The notes: generated by a model from the letters alone, not told the origin. Shown: positions 1 through 8,498, counted from the stretch's first letter. The stretch is 64,000 nt of DNA from JBBECJ01 sp963763325 (GCA_963763325.1 CAVXOL010000020.1:1-64000); one strand, 5' to 3'. Numbers and translations are program-made.

Positions 1-174
1 GTAGTACGTACGCGGGACCTCTACTCCGGTTCCGTGTGTTTGCCCTGTGAGTCGTATGCTCCCCACGGCTGAGCGAACGTGATTATATCCGATCCTTGGC
101 ATCTGTTCCAACTCGGCAGTGAAGCGTGACTTTCGGCTCGTCCTCGTGAGGTCCGGAGTCGTGCGATACTATGT
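1..174. other. Unassigned left edge
   Basis: No convincing gene. Read on the minus strand, none of the three frames continues the QueC-like gene that is cut off at 2644, so the piece removed by the insertion elements is not here. Confidence 0.4.
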
Positions 175-200
175 TGACCTGCCCCCATTTGTTGGTCCAG
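175..200. repeat. Extra IS3-type terminal sequence
   Basis: TGACCTGCCCCC followed by TTGGTCCA lies exactly 50 bases left of the similar terminus at 225 (TGACCTGCCCCCC then TTGGTCCA). It resembles the IS150-type end. It may be the right end of the second element (IS-B), separated from its body by insertion of IS-A, or a lone end left by another copy. Confidence 0.5.
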
Positions 201-257
201 TTATTCTGAGATACCCCCGAGATCTGACCTGCCCCCCAGATTGGTCCACCTGACGGG

Positions 258-1097
258 TTAGTCGGCCGCCTTCTCAAGCGGTTCCCAACTGGCCAGCACA
301 GCTCTCGGAGTCCGCTGTTGCAGCGACCGGTGGGGCCGTTCCTCGTTGTACTCGACGCGCCAGGCTTCGATCACCTCCTTCGCCTCGGCAAGCGTTTCAA
401 ACCAATGCTGATCGAGACACTCGGCCCGAAAGTGTCCGTTGAAGGACTCGACGTAGGCATTGTCCGTCGGTTTTCCCAGCCGAGAGAACTCCAGCGTGAC
501 CTGGTTTCGATACGCCCACGCATCCAATGCCTTCGAGATGAACTCCGGGCCATTATCCACTGCAATGCGTTGCGGCAGGCCAGCGGTCTCCTTGAGCTGG
601 GTCAGCACCTCGACCACCCGTGCTCCGGTAATCGACGTATCGACCTGAATGGCCGGGCTCACTCGACTCACGTTATCCACTATCGTCATGACCCGGAAGC
701 GCCGGCCGTCCACCAGGCTATCGGTCAGAAAGTCGATGCTCCAGCGTTCATTCGGCTGCTGTGCTGGGGGTGGAATCACCCGCGGCAGGCTGACGCGCTT
801 CTTGCGGTGCTTGGTCCGAATCGATAGCCCTTCTTGCCGATACAGCCGATACACCCGTTTGTGGTTGATCGGCCAGCCCTCGCGCCGTAAGAGCACGTGC
901 AGGCGCCGGTAGCCGTAGCGAACACGAACGGCTGCCAACTCACGCAGCCGCTGCCGGAGCGGTGTCTGGTCTCTGGCTTGGCTTTGGTAGCGGTGACTAG
1001 AGCGCGCCACGCCCGCGACCTGACAGGCTCGTCGCTCACTGACACGATAGCCGACCCGAAAGAACTGCACGACCGCGCGTTTCTGGGCCGGCTTCAC
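258..1097 (-). CDS. IS3-family transposase OrfB (DDE integrase core)
   Basis: 279 aa. The N-terminal half has the HTH_21-like stretch (YGYRRLHVLLRREGW), followed by an rve integrase core. The acidic triad fits the D of WSIDFLTD, the D of IAVDNGPEF and the E of YVESFNGHFR. The GTG start overlaps the orfA stop as GTGA, and orfB lies in the -1 frame relative to orfA, so the active transposase is expected as an OrfAB fusion made by frameshifting at 1100-1106. The sequence looks intact and could be functional. It resembles the IS407/IS2-like branch of IS3; the subgroup is uncertain. Confidence 0.9.
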   Translation of the reverse strand: MKPAQKRAVVQFFRVGYRVSERRACQVAGVARSSHRYQSQARDQTPLRQRLRELAAVRVRYGYRRLHVLLRREGWPINHKRVYRLYRQEGLSIRTKHRKKRVSLPRVIPPPAQQPNERWSIDFLTDSLVDGRRFRVMTIVDNVSRVSPAIQVDTSITGARVVEVLTQLKETAGLPQRIAVDNGPEFISKALDAWAYRNQVTLEFSRLGKPTDNAYVESFNGHFRAECLDQHWFETLAEAKEVIEAWRVEYNEERPHRSLQQRTPRAVLASWEPLEKAAD

Positions 1098-1360
1098 CAG
1101 TTTTTTCGGAGGGCCTCCCCGGGCATCTGCTTGTCGAGGGTGAGATCGGCCACCAACTGCTTGAGGCGACGGTTCTCGTCCTCAACCTGCCGCAGCCGAC
1201 GGAGTTCGGCCACGCCCATCCCGGCGAACTTGCGCTTCCAACGGTAGAAGGTCTGCTCGGAGACGCCCAGCTTGCGGCAGACCTCGACGACCGGGGTCCC
1301 ACCCTCGACTTGCCGCAATGCGGCGACAATCTGCTGCTCGGTAAACCGCGATGCTCGCAT
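1094..1360 (-). CDS. IS3-family OrfA (HTH protein)
   Basis: 88 aa. An N-terminal helix-turn-helix (FTEQQIVAALRQVEGG, then VCRKLGVSEQTFYRWKRKF) is followed by a leucine-zipper-like segment (VEDENRRLKQLVADLTLDKQ), the standard OrfA layout used for end binding and multimerisation. The last codons are CGA AAA AAC TGG TGA and contain a slippery heptamer, so part of the ribosomes should pass into orfB. Confidence 0.9.
   Translation of the reverse strand: MRASRFTEQQIVAALRQVEGGTPVVEVCRKLGVSEQTFYRWKRKFAGMGVAELRRLRQVEDENRRLKQLVADLTLDKQMPGEALRKNW
1100..1106 (-). promoter_or_regulatory. A AAA AAC slippery heptamer (-1 frameshift site)
   Basis: On the minus strand the orfA frame reads CG[A AAA AAC] TGG TGA. 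This is the classic X XXY YYZ heptamer in the correct phase, four codons or fewer before the orfA stop. A -1 shift enters the orfB frame directly. Confidence 0.75.
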
Positions 1361-1426
1361 CCTGTTCCTCCGATCCGCGATCCGTCGATTTTAACGGTTC
1401 AGATGGACCAGGATTCGGGGAGCCGG

Positions 1427-2272
1427 TCACAGTGCGTAGGTTGCCTCGAACTCGTCGGGCGGCAGATAGCCGAGGCTGGAATGCAACCGCTCGCGGTTGT
1501 AGACATCCTCGATGAAACGGTCCAGGTTGGCCTCGGCCTCGTGAAAGGTCTGATAGTCGTTGAGGTACACCTCCTCACACTTGAGCGTCTTGAAGAAGCT
1601 CTCGGCTTTGGCGTTCTCATACGGATTGCCCGTCGCCGCCATGCTGAGCTGCACACCAGCCTGCTCCAGGCGCGCCACGTAGGCGGCGCTGGCGTATTGC
1701 ACGCCCTGATCCGAGTGATGGATCAACCCTGGCCGCGGTTGGCGCGTCGTCAGCGCCACCTCCAGCGCCGCCAGTGTCAGGTCCGTGTCGATGGTCCGGG
1801 ACAAGGCCCAGCCGACACAGCGGCGCGAGTAGCCATCCACCAGACACGCCAGATAGACGAATCCGGTCGGCAGGCGAATGTAGGTGATGTCGGCCTGCCA
1901 AACCTGATCAGGCCGCTCGACGACGAGGTCGGTGATCAGGTTCGGATAGCGGGCAAGGCCATGTGCCGAGTTCGTCGTCACGACGAAGCGTCGTTTGAGC
2001 TGGCAGAGCAAGGACGCCTCGCCCATGACGCGCAACACCCGCTTGTGGTTGACCGTCCAGCCCTCACGCTGCAACTGCTTGGTGACGCGGCGATACCCGT
2101 AGCCCGGATAGGCCAGCACGATCGCCTCGATCGCGGCCCGCAACACCACGTCGCGGCTGGCACGCGCCTCTGGTGACGGCTGCGTGTAATACCAGGTACG
2201 ACCGACGCCGAACACCTCACACAGCCGGCGGATCGCTATCTCGGGATGGGCAGCATGGGCGGTAGTGATCAT
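1427..2272 (-). CDS. IS3-family transposase OrfB of IS-B
   Basis: 281 aa. HTH_21-like segment (YGYRRVTKQLQREGWTVNHK), then the integrase core with QVWQADITYI, the D of IHHSDQGVQYAS, and E in NAKAESFFKTLK: the DDE triad of IS3 OrfB. The last residues (FEATYAL) run to the edge of IS-A, so the true C-terminus may be slightly altered. ATGA overlap with orfA; -1 frame relative to it. Confidence 0.88.
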   Translation of the reverse strand: MITTAHAAHPEIAIRRLCEVFGVGRTWYYTQPSPEARASRDVVLRAAIEAIVLAYPGYGYRRVTKQLQREGWTVNHKRVLRVMGEASLLCQLKRRFVVTTNSAHGLARYPNLITDLVVERPDQVWQADITYIRLPTGFVYLACLVDGYSRRCVGWALSRTIDTDLTLAALEVALTTRQPRPGLIHHSDQGVQYASAAYVARLEQAGVQLSMAATGNPYENAKAESFFKTLKCEEVYLNDYQTFHEAEANLDRFIEDVYNRERLHSSLGYLPPDEFEATYAL

Positions 2273-2574
2273 GGCGTGTCGCTCCGCGAGCGGGCACCCG
2301 AGAGCCCCCTTTTTAGGATCGCATTCTCCAGCGCCAACTGGCCACAGAAGCGTTCCAGTTCGGTGATGCGCTGTTGGAGGGCGTCCGGACCGGTCAGATC
2401 CTTCGCGGTGAAGGCGGCTTCGCCACGTGCCGCGTACTCGCGTCGCCAGCGCAACAGCAGGCTCTCGGTCAGCGCATGTTCGCGGCAGATCTGGGCAGGG
2501 CGTTTCTCCCCAGCCGCGATCTGGCGCACCACCATCAGCTTGAAGTCCCGGCTGTGGGTGCGTCCGTTCACCAT
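2269..2574 (-). CDS. IS3-family OrfA of IS-B
   Basis: 101 aa HTH protein (HSRDFKLMVVRQIAAGEK, ICREHALTESLLLRWRREY) with a C-terminal coiled-coil-like segment (LQQRITELERFCGQLALENA). A slippery A AAA AGG sits at 2308-2314. After a -1 shift the product continues as KKGALGCPLAERHAM into orfB, which matches the usual OrfAB junction of IS3 members. Confidence 0.88.
   Translation of the reverse strand: MVNGRTHSRDFKLMVVRQIAAGEKRPAQICREHALTESLLLRWRREYAARGEAAFTAKDLTGPDALQQRITELERFCGQLALENAILKRGLSGARSRSDTP
2308..2314 (-). promoter_or_regulatory. A AAA AGG slippery heptamer in IS-B
   Basis: The orfA frame reads CT[A AAA AGG] GGG CTC on the minus strand. The -1 frame is open from here through the orfB ATG at 2272 with no stop in between, so a fused transposase can be made. 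Confidence 0.65.
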
Positions 2575-2643
2575 CGTGTCATCCTTTCGGCGTGGCGCTC
2601 AGTCTACGCCATCACCTGAACGATTGACTTTGATCGTGGTTCG

Positions 2644-3519
2644 CTATCTGGGGTGCAGTCCAACGAGTCTAAGGTACATTGGGTGCGTCCCTCGACTGGC
2701 CAGCGCACCAACGACCTGTTCAGTGATCGGGAGGTTGAAACTGACGATGCCGTTGTCTGCCAGGATGACGTCGCGGACGCCGAGTTCGGACGCGACACTG
2801 GCACCAATCGCGGCGTACAGGAACGCTCGCGTGCGTTGGGTGTACCCAGCTGGGTCCTTCTTTCCCCGCCGATGGATCTCGAAGCTGACATGTGGAAATG
2901 CCCAGTCCCTGAAATGCGCTCGCAACTCATGTCGGAGGTCTCGTTGCCGGGCATCAACCAGCAGGTTCGGTTGATGACTGATGAGCACCGGCCTGCGTCC
3001 GGCCGACACACTGTCGATCGCCGCACAGAGACTATCAGCACCGCCAGAGAACAGGACGACGGCATCCGGCTGCCCATGCAAGTCACGACTGCCTGCCAGC
3101 AGCGGAATCTGTCGTTCATCCGGCGGCGCCGGAGCAAAGTGGAACTCCCAGGCATCGTCAGTGAGATACGCGAGCACCTGCTTGAGCCGAGATCGGACGT
3201 CCTCACAGGACCAGTAGTCTGGGTCGGTGACAGGAATGCTGAGGTGCATCCGCCGACGCCAGCCCTGCCGATGGACATCTTTCTCGCCGCCACGCGATGT
3301 CATCTGGTCGGCGGCATACACAAATGCCGCGATCCGAACCAGATCGGCCGCCCGATCCGAGACGTGTGCCAGGACGGTTTCCTCGAGATTGGCGATCTGC
3401 AGGTTGAGTTCGGCGCCTGGTCCACGTGTGGCGATGGTGTGCAGGACCCATCCGCTGCCGTTCCACGCAGGCGGCACGGCAGCACCATCACAGACAAAGG
3501 CGTGTCGCTTCTCGGTCAT
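2644..3519 (-). CDS. QueC-like PP-loop protein, 3' end cut off by IS-B
   Basis: The 291 aa open frame carries an ATP pyrophosphatase loop SGGADS at residues 158-163, as in 7-cyano-7-deazaguanine synthase (QueC). Unlike QueC, where the loop is near the N-terminus, it follows an extra domain of about 150 residues, as in the QueC-like proteins of Qat (QatC) and type IV CBASS (Cap9). Downstream come RAFLYAAIGA, DNGIVSFNLPI and ASRGTHP, motifs that I associate with those proteins. Homologues continue for well over 100 residues (with Cys/Zn elements). Here the frame enters the IS-B terminus at about 2662 and stops after GLHPR. The start overlaps the upstream partner as ATGA, implying coupled translation. 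Probably inactive as it stands. Confidence 0.75.
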   Translation of the reverse strand: MTEKRHAFVCDGAAVPPAWNGSGWVLHTIATRGPGAELNLQIANLEETVLAHVSDRAADLVRIAAFVYAADQMTSRGGEKDVHRQGWRRRMHLSIPVTDPDYWSCEDVRSRLKQVLAYLTDDAWEFHFAPAPPDERQIPLLAGSRDLHGQPDAVVLFSGGADSLCAAIDSVSAGRRPVLISHQPNLLVDARQRDLRHELRAHFRDWAFPHVSFEIHRRGKKDPAGYTQRTRAFLYAAIGASVASELGVRDVILADNGIVSFNLPITEQVVGALASRGTHPMYLRLVGLHPR

Positions 3520-4295
3520 GGATGCGACACCAGGAGTTCTCGGCGCAACTTGCTCAGCGCATAGCTGACAAATCCGGCCGCGTCATCTCGGCCAATGGCG
3601 CTGCCATTTTCCCAGCGGCGCTTGCTGTACCAGTCGGCTGCGAAGCCCTCCATGATTTTCGACGACTCCCGCGCATAGGTGTTGAGTCCTCGCAGGAACT
3701 CCTGGCTCGTGCTCAGATCCATGAATCCACGTCCCTGGCCGACATGGTTGGAGAGTTCGCGGTCGATGTAGAACCGCAGCGTACGGCCGAGGAAGTCGGC
3801 GAAGAACCTGCCGGCAACCGGCGCAAACGTTGCCGGCGTCGAGTAGGCCACGAAGGCATCTTGCAGGTCGTCGAGTGAACTGCCGAAGAGCGAGCGTCCG
3901 CGCGTTCCGACCGTTTCCGAGAGTGAGCGGCGTAACGCGAGTGAGGCGAGTTCGGCAAATGGTCCAGACTCCAAGTAGTCACTCGTTTCCCATCGCACGC
4001 GGTCACTGATCGCGGCAATGAAGGTGAGTGCAGACCCATCGTCGGGAATCTCGATCCCGAGCCGGGACATGGCGAATCGAAAGTCCGGCTCACGGGATGC
4101 AGCCGCGATCCGGACAAGCAGCCAGTAGCTGAGGGTGAGCGACGGGTCGCCAGCGAGGTCCTTGAGCCGACGTTCGGCGGCGTACAGCGTCGCGCGGGCG
4201 ATCGTCGCCGGATCGTTAGCTGAGTCTTCGAGGAGCGATACGACCCGCTGCCAGCGGACGGTGCGCGGTAGCGTCCCGAGATGAATGTGGCCCAT
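3516..4295 (-). CDS. Conserved partner protein of the QueC-like gene (starts Met-Gly)
   Basis: 259 aa, no family that I can name with certainty. The N-terminus is MGHIHLGTLPRTVRW; the rest is predicted mostly helical and soluble, with a conserved-looking FYIDRELSNHVG segment near residue 175 and a basic C-terminus. It is the first gene of a two-gene unit, overlapping the QueC-like gene by 4 bases. In type IV CBASS a QueC-like enzyme attaches a deazaguanine base to the N-terminus of its partner protein. An exposed Gly2 after Met removal would suit such a reaction here. That link is inference from gene pairing and the N-terminus; it is not a QatB that I recognise. Confidence 0.65.
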   Translation of the reverse strand: MGHIHLGTLPRTVRWQRVVSLLEDSANDPATIARATLYAAERRLKDLAGDPSLTLSYWLLVRIAAASREPDFRFAMSRLGIEIPDDGSALTFIAAISDRVRWETSDYLESGPFAELASLALRRSLSETVGTRGRSLFGSSLDDLQDAFVAYSTPATFAPVAGRFFADFLGRTLRFYIDRELSNHVGQGRGFMDLSTSQEFLRGLNTYARESSKIMEGFAADWYSKRRWENGSAIGRDDAAGFVSYALSKLRRELLVSHP

Positions 4296-4868
4296 TGCAA
4301 CCTACGTCTAGGTGGACGATTGAAGCCATGAGCGGCGAGGCTACCAGCCAGGTTGTCGGACATGAATAGGAAACAAGTACTATGGGTGAGCAACACCGTT
4401 GCACTGTGCCCATTTTCTGGCGCTTCAGCTGGGTGCTCAAGAAAGCTCTCTTAGAACCCGTGGACTCGATAGCATATGAAACGATGATTATGAGACGCGA
4501 TGCTGAGACAAGACAGGTCCCATCAGCATGCGGTAACGACGATTGGCAAGCCGGGCTCCTCGACGTGAATGAAAAATTGAGACGCCGCCACTGCTCATGA
4601 CGTGATGTGGTCTTCGCCACTGCGTCTGGGAACGACACGTCGACTGGTGTGCCAATGTCGTGACCAACCTCGTCATCACGGTGGCGTCACCAAGCGACGT
4701 ACGCGCGATGAGGTATATGATGGAGAGACATCGTTCGTCCTCTCGTCCGTCGGGACAGGTGACCCGCCGCTAGTCTGCGGTGTGGAGCATGGATGACGCA
4801 AGCCGCAAGTGACGCGGTGTCCGGCCGACGCTCGTCGGAGGATGACTGCCATCGGGGACGAGGCGACT
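4296..4868. other. Intergenic region, divergent promoters expected
   Basis: About 570 bases between the minus-strand cassette and the plus-strand kinase. No reading frame here looks like a gene. There is no sign of a QatA-type ATPase or a CD-NTase upstream of the cassette. Confidence 0.4.
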
Positions 4869-6224
4869 ATGCACGAGGACATCGCCGCCAGCCAGCCACA
4901 CGAGTCGCCCGATCGTGGCCGACTCCCTGGTGAGCCAGGCTCAGAACACCGTCACCAACTCGAGCGATTCACCACGCCCGCTGACGAGTCCGTCGACCGA
5001 CTCGCGCGCCTGGCCGCTCGGATCGTCGCTGCTCCCGTTGCGCTGATCTCCGTCGTCGATCGGGATCGGACGGTCGTTCTCTCGGCATCCGGCGTTGACG
5101 CCCGGCTCGAGACTGAGGAGCCGTCCTCGGTTGTCCATGCCGTGAGCCAGCACATCGTCACGCAGGAACGGCCAGTGGTCATCGACGATGGCCGAACGCA
5201 TCCACTGGTCGGTTCCGACCGTACCATTGGGACGACTGCCGTCGGAGCGTGGTTGGGCGTCCCGCTGCGATCGAGCGCTGGAGCTGCGATTGGATCGTTG
5301 AGTGTCATCGATGCCGTTCCCCGCCGATGGACGGATGACGAGATCATGACGATGCGTGACCTCGCCGCACTGGTCATCACCGAACTCGAACACCGCCAGA
5401 CGCATGCGGCGCTGCGTGAGAGCGAAGCCAGATTCCGTGTCCTGGTGCAGCGGGCGGTTGAGGGCATCACGATTCTCAGTGCCGACGGCACCGTCACCTA
5501 CCAGAGTGATTCCATTCAGCGCACACTCGGATATGACTCCGAGGCCTTCATCGGGGTCAATGTCTTTACGCGCATCCACCCGGACGATGTCGGCATCGTC
5601 ACGCGAACGTTTGCCCACCTGCTCGACGACCCGACCTCGCGCCCCGTGATTCAATTTCGCTTTCGGCATGCGGATGGCTCCTGGCGATGGCTTGAAGCCA
5701 TGGGCAGTAATTTGCTCGGTGACCCCGCCGTTCGCGGTATCGTCATCTCCTCATCAGACATGACCAACCGTCTCGCGACTGATGCTGCACTTCGGGAGAG
5801 CGAGGAACGCTTCCGTCGTGCGTTTGACGATGCGGCGACTGGACAGGCGCTGGTTGGACTGGATGGTCGCTTTCTGCGCGTCAATGCGAGCCTGTGCCGG
5901 ATGCTCGGATGCACACCTGACGACCTCGTTGGCACCCACTTTCGCGCCATCACCCATCCGGATGATATCGACGTGAGCGACGCGATGCGTCACGACGTGA
6001 CCGATGCCGAGACGGCATCCGTTAAGTTCGAGAAACGCTACATCCATCAGGATGGGCATGTCGTGTGGGTCACCGTGACGTCGTCGGCTGTCCGACGATC
6101 CAGCGGGTCGTCCACTGTACCTCGTGACGCAAGTCCAAGACATCACCACCCTCAAGCAGGCGCAAGCGGAAGCCGTCGCGGAGATTGCTCGTCGCGAGGA
6201 GTTTCTCTCGATCGCAGCCCATGA
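4869..6224 (+). CDS. GAF-PAS-PAS sensor half of a histidine kinase (frameshifted)
   Basis: Cytosolic sensor with no signal peptide or membrane segment. From the N-terminus: a GAF domain (VDRDRTVVLSASGVD ... LGVPLRSSAGAAIGSLSVID), then two PAS/PAC units each introduced by an ALRESE-ARF/ERF helix, with the typical GYDSEAF and RFRHADGSWRWLE signatures. The frame is right until about 6093; then a net +1 change at 6091-6097 throws it into nonsense ending at 6224, and the true continuation is the next entry. Start: ATG at 4869 (GACGAGG just upstream) is favoured over 4842, whose GGAGG is too close, and over 4809. Confidence 0.85.
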   Translation: MHEDIAASQPHESPDRGRLPGEPGSEHRHQLERFTTPADESVDRLARLAARIVAAPVALISVVDRDRTVVLSASGVDARLETEEPSSVVHAVSQHIVTQERPVVIDDGRTHPLVGSDRTIGTTAVGAWLGVPLRSSAGAAIGSLSVIDAVPRRWTDDEIMTMRDLAALVITELEHRQTHAALRESEARFRVLVQRAVEGITILSADGTVTYQSDSIQRTLGYDSEAFIGVNVFTRIHPDDVGIVTRTFAHLLDDPTSRPVIQFRFRHADGSWRWLEAMGSNLLGDPAVRGIVISSSDMTNRLATDAALRESEERFRRAFDDAATGQALVGLDGRFLRVNASLCRMLGCTPDDLVGTHFRAITHPDDIDVSDAMRHDVTDAETASVKFEKRYIHQDGHVVWVTVTSSAVRRSSGSSTVPRDASPRHHHPQAGASGSRRGDCSSRGVSLDRSP

Positions 6225-6888
6225 ACTGAAGACACCAATCACGTCCATCAAGGCATCGTCGCAGTTCCTGCACCGATTGCTCCAGGACGAGGGGCGAGAT
6301 GCACTCCAGCTCCAAACGCTGGTGACGCAGCAGCACGGACAGATCAGACGACTCGAAGAGCTGGTGAGCGATCTGCTGGATGTGTCGCGGATTCGTCGGG
6401 GTCGGTTGGACCTCCGGCGGGAGCGCTTTGCGCTTGGCGATCTCGTGCAGGAGGTGATCGAGCGGTTTCACTACGCCCCTGAATACACCCGTCACCATCA
6501 CCTGGCCGTTGCGGACCATGGGATGGTGATCGGGGATTGGGATCGCGCGCGTCTCGATCAGGTGGTGACGAACCTGGTGTCCAATGCCTTGAAGTATTCG
6601 CCCGACGGCGGTGCTGTGCTGGTCGGCGTGGCCAGTGACCGTCATCATGCCGTGGTGACCGTGCGTGATCACGGCATCGGGATTGCCGAGGAGATGCTGG
6701 ATCAGGTGTTTGAGCCATTTGCTCGACGTGCGTATCACGTGCCCGTGATGTACGGAACCGGACTCGGCCTCTACATCACGCGGCAAATTGTCGAACAGCA
6801 CGGTGGCCAGATCGCACTTGCCAGTACGCCGGGACAGGGGACGACCGTCACGGTCAGACTCCCGCGCGTTGTCGATCTGATCTCATAG
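6124..6888 (+). CDS. HisKA-HATPase kinase half of the same histidine kinase
   Basis: After the frameshift the frame resumes at about 6095 (QVQDITTLKQAQAEAVAEIA). The phosphoacceptor H-box is FLSIAAHELKTPITS, the N box is NLVSNALKYSP, the G1 box is DHGIGI and the G2 box is GTGLGLYI. This is a complete class I kinase core, C-terminal to the PAS array. No response regulator lies next to it, so it is probably an orphan or a hybrid-pathway input. The 254 aa open frame begins inside the gene; it is not a separate protein. Confidence 0.88.
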   Translation: MTQVQDITTLKQAQAEAVAEIARREEFLSIAAHELKTPITSIKASSQFLHRLLQDEGRDALQLQTLVTQQHGQIRRLEELVSDLLDVSRIRRGRLDLRRERFALGDLVQEVIERFHYAPEYTRHHHLAVADHGMVIGDWDRARLDQVVTNLVSNALKYSPDGGAVLVGVASDRHHAVVTVRDHGIGIAEEMLDQVFEPFARRAYHVPVMYGTGLGLYITRQIVEQHGGQIALASTPGQGTTVTVRLPRVVDLIS

Positions 6889-7642
6889 CATCCCCACTCG
6901 CTCACGGAGTGGATCGCTCGTGGTCTCGTGTTCGTCCGTCGCATCGACACGAGCGATCGCCGGATCCGTCATGCCCAGTCGTGGGTTCCACGCGGCACCA
7001 ACGTGCGTGCCGTCGCCCCCACTTCATGGACGTTACGTCGTGACCGGCATGACCGGCATGACCGGCATGACCGCGCTACTCATTTGGCCAGTGCCTGGCG
7101 GCCGCACGCGAACCCGTCGAACACATCGGTGCAGGTCGAAACGATTCGAAACGGCGAGGATCGCTGGTCATGCTGGCAGGCTTCGGTGCCATCGACGTGC
7201 CGTTGGCGAAGGCAGCCGATCGGCGAGTGATCAGCGTCCACCAGGGACTCCGACCAGCCAAACTGCTGAGCCGCGGCGCTCGTAGGGCGACGACGGGTCG
7301 GCCAGTGGAGCCCTGGCGGCGGCTTCTGACGGTTGAGGACGTCCACGAACGAGCGGTCGGCTGCCGGCTCATCGGTGGGGATGTCGAACAGGATCCAGAG
7401 TAGGACGCACGGTAAGCGTCGCCGTGGTCTCCTTCTGCGACGGCGATCCGGCGACCGAGAGCACGGGGCGCGCCGACCGTCATAGCCAACGTCGGCCGCG
7501 GCGAGGAATGCCACGCCACGCGGCGCGCCCTCCACATCGTCGGAAGGACATACCGACAATCGCATACGATCGACGGCGACCGAATGCCCCGCGAATCCTG
7601 TCTGGCAGCGGTGCCCGCGAGACCACGTCGCACGCACGCGCG
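6889..7642. other. No recognisable gene; short 9-bp tandem repeat
   Basis: Several long GC-driven open frames exist on both strands but none shows a family motif. At 7041-7073 the unit TGACCGGCA is repeated three times plus a partial copy. Confidence 0.4.
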
Positions 7643-8498
7643 TCAGGCGGGAGCCAGCTCGACCGTGCCTCCTCGCGCGCGCCCAGCGGCCGCGTCGACG
7701 CGCGAGGAAGTCGCCGACCGCCTGGTTGAAGCGCTCGGCTCTACGAGGTTGATGGTGCGACCGAACTGCGCCAGAATGACGAGACCGGCGGTCGCGATCT
7801 CGCGCTTCATGAAGATGCCCGGCTCGATGCACGGCTCATCCTCGTCACCCACGACGAGTAAGGTCGGGACGGTCAGCTGGTTCAGCCGCTCCTTGAGCGC
7901 GACGATCGTCGGGCGGCGGCGGATGACGCCGGCCATGGCCAACGCCGACCCGGTGGCCGAAAGCTGGGCCAGTCCGGCGAAACCGCTCCCAACCGGCGCG
8001 GTCCTTGCGCTTGAACGTGACCCGCGCCGCGCCCTCCGCGTACATCTCGGCAAAGGCGGCCATCCCGTCCGTCCGCAGGTACGCGACGACCCGGTCATTG
8101 TCGCGCTCAAACTGCTCGCGTCCGACCGTCCCCGCCCCACAGCCGGCCACCACGACCGAAAGACAACGGTCCGGATACGTCAGTGCGAAGTTCAGCGCGA
8201 CGTTGCCGCCCATCGAGAGCCCGACGACGTGCGCGCGCTCGATGCCCAGGTGGTCCAGCAGCCCGCGCAGATCCTCGACCAGCAGCTCCTGCGTATAGGC
8301 GTCGATGTCCTCCGGCACGTCGGAGGGCGGGTAGCCGCGCTGGCTGTAGGTGATGCAGCGGCAGCTGCCCGAGAAAGCCTCGACCTGCGGCTGCCAACTG
8401 CGGTAGTCGCCGGCAAACTCGTGGCAGAAGACGATCGGTGGCCCGTCGCCGGTCACCTCGTAGTACAGCGTGACGCCGTTGACCTGTGCGTGTGGCAT
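7643..8498 (-). CDS. Alpha/beta hydrolase (two frameshifts)
   Basis: Starts MPHAQVNGVTLYYEVTG behind a good GGAGG. The fold markers are PPIVFCHEFAG (oxyanion region), the nucleophile elbow GLSMGGNVAL (Ser), and VPTLLVVGDEDEP before the late acid. The frame shifts at about 7990 (ERF then AGLAQLSATG) and again at about 7735, where INLVEP should continue as ERFNQAVGDFLAR; the His is expected around GRTINLVEP (usually GHxxNLE). Substrate unknown; homologues are often annotated as 3-oxoadipate enol-lactonase-like. The exact 3' end is uncertain because of the second shift. Confidence 0.7.

Larger units (their letters stand above)
225..1429 (-). mobile_element. IS3-family insertion sequence (IS-A), about 1.2 kb
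   Basis: The ends form an imperfect terminal inverted repeat: TGACCTGCCCCCC...TGGTCCACCTGA at 225 and, on the minus strand from 1429, TGACCGGCTCCCC...TGGTCCATCTGA. The ends begin TGA, as usual in IS3. Inside are overlapping orfA and orfB. I see no 3-4 bp target duplication (gatc on the left, cagt on the right). The right terminus supplies the stop codon of the neighbouring element's orfB. Confidence 0.85.
1430..2662 (-). mobile_element. Second IS3-family element (IS-B, IS150/IS3-like), right end displaced
   Basis: It contains orfA and orfB. On the minus strand the left terminus is probably at 2662, where TGGACTGCACCCC begins, much like IS150-type ends. The opposite end is missing: the orfB stop is formed by the first bases of IS-A at 1429. 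The 175-224 segment (ending in the same TGACCTGCCCCC motif) may be the lost right end, which would make IS-A an insertion inside IS-B. Confidence 0.7.

Noticed and set aside
225..1429. Target-site duplication around IS-A
   Set aside because: The flanking bases (gatc on the left, cagt on the right) do not match, so no duplication can be claimed.
2644..4868. A complete QatABCD or type IV CBASS operon
   Set aside because: Only a QueC-like gene and one unassigned partner are present. No KAP ATPase, TatD nuclease, CD-NTase, TGT-like or OGG-like gene is next to them.
7080..7832. 250-codon minus-strand open frame beyond the hydrolase
   Set aside because: Arg/Pro-rich composition and no motifs; only its first part (ERFNQAVGDFLAR) belongs to the frameshifted hydrolase.
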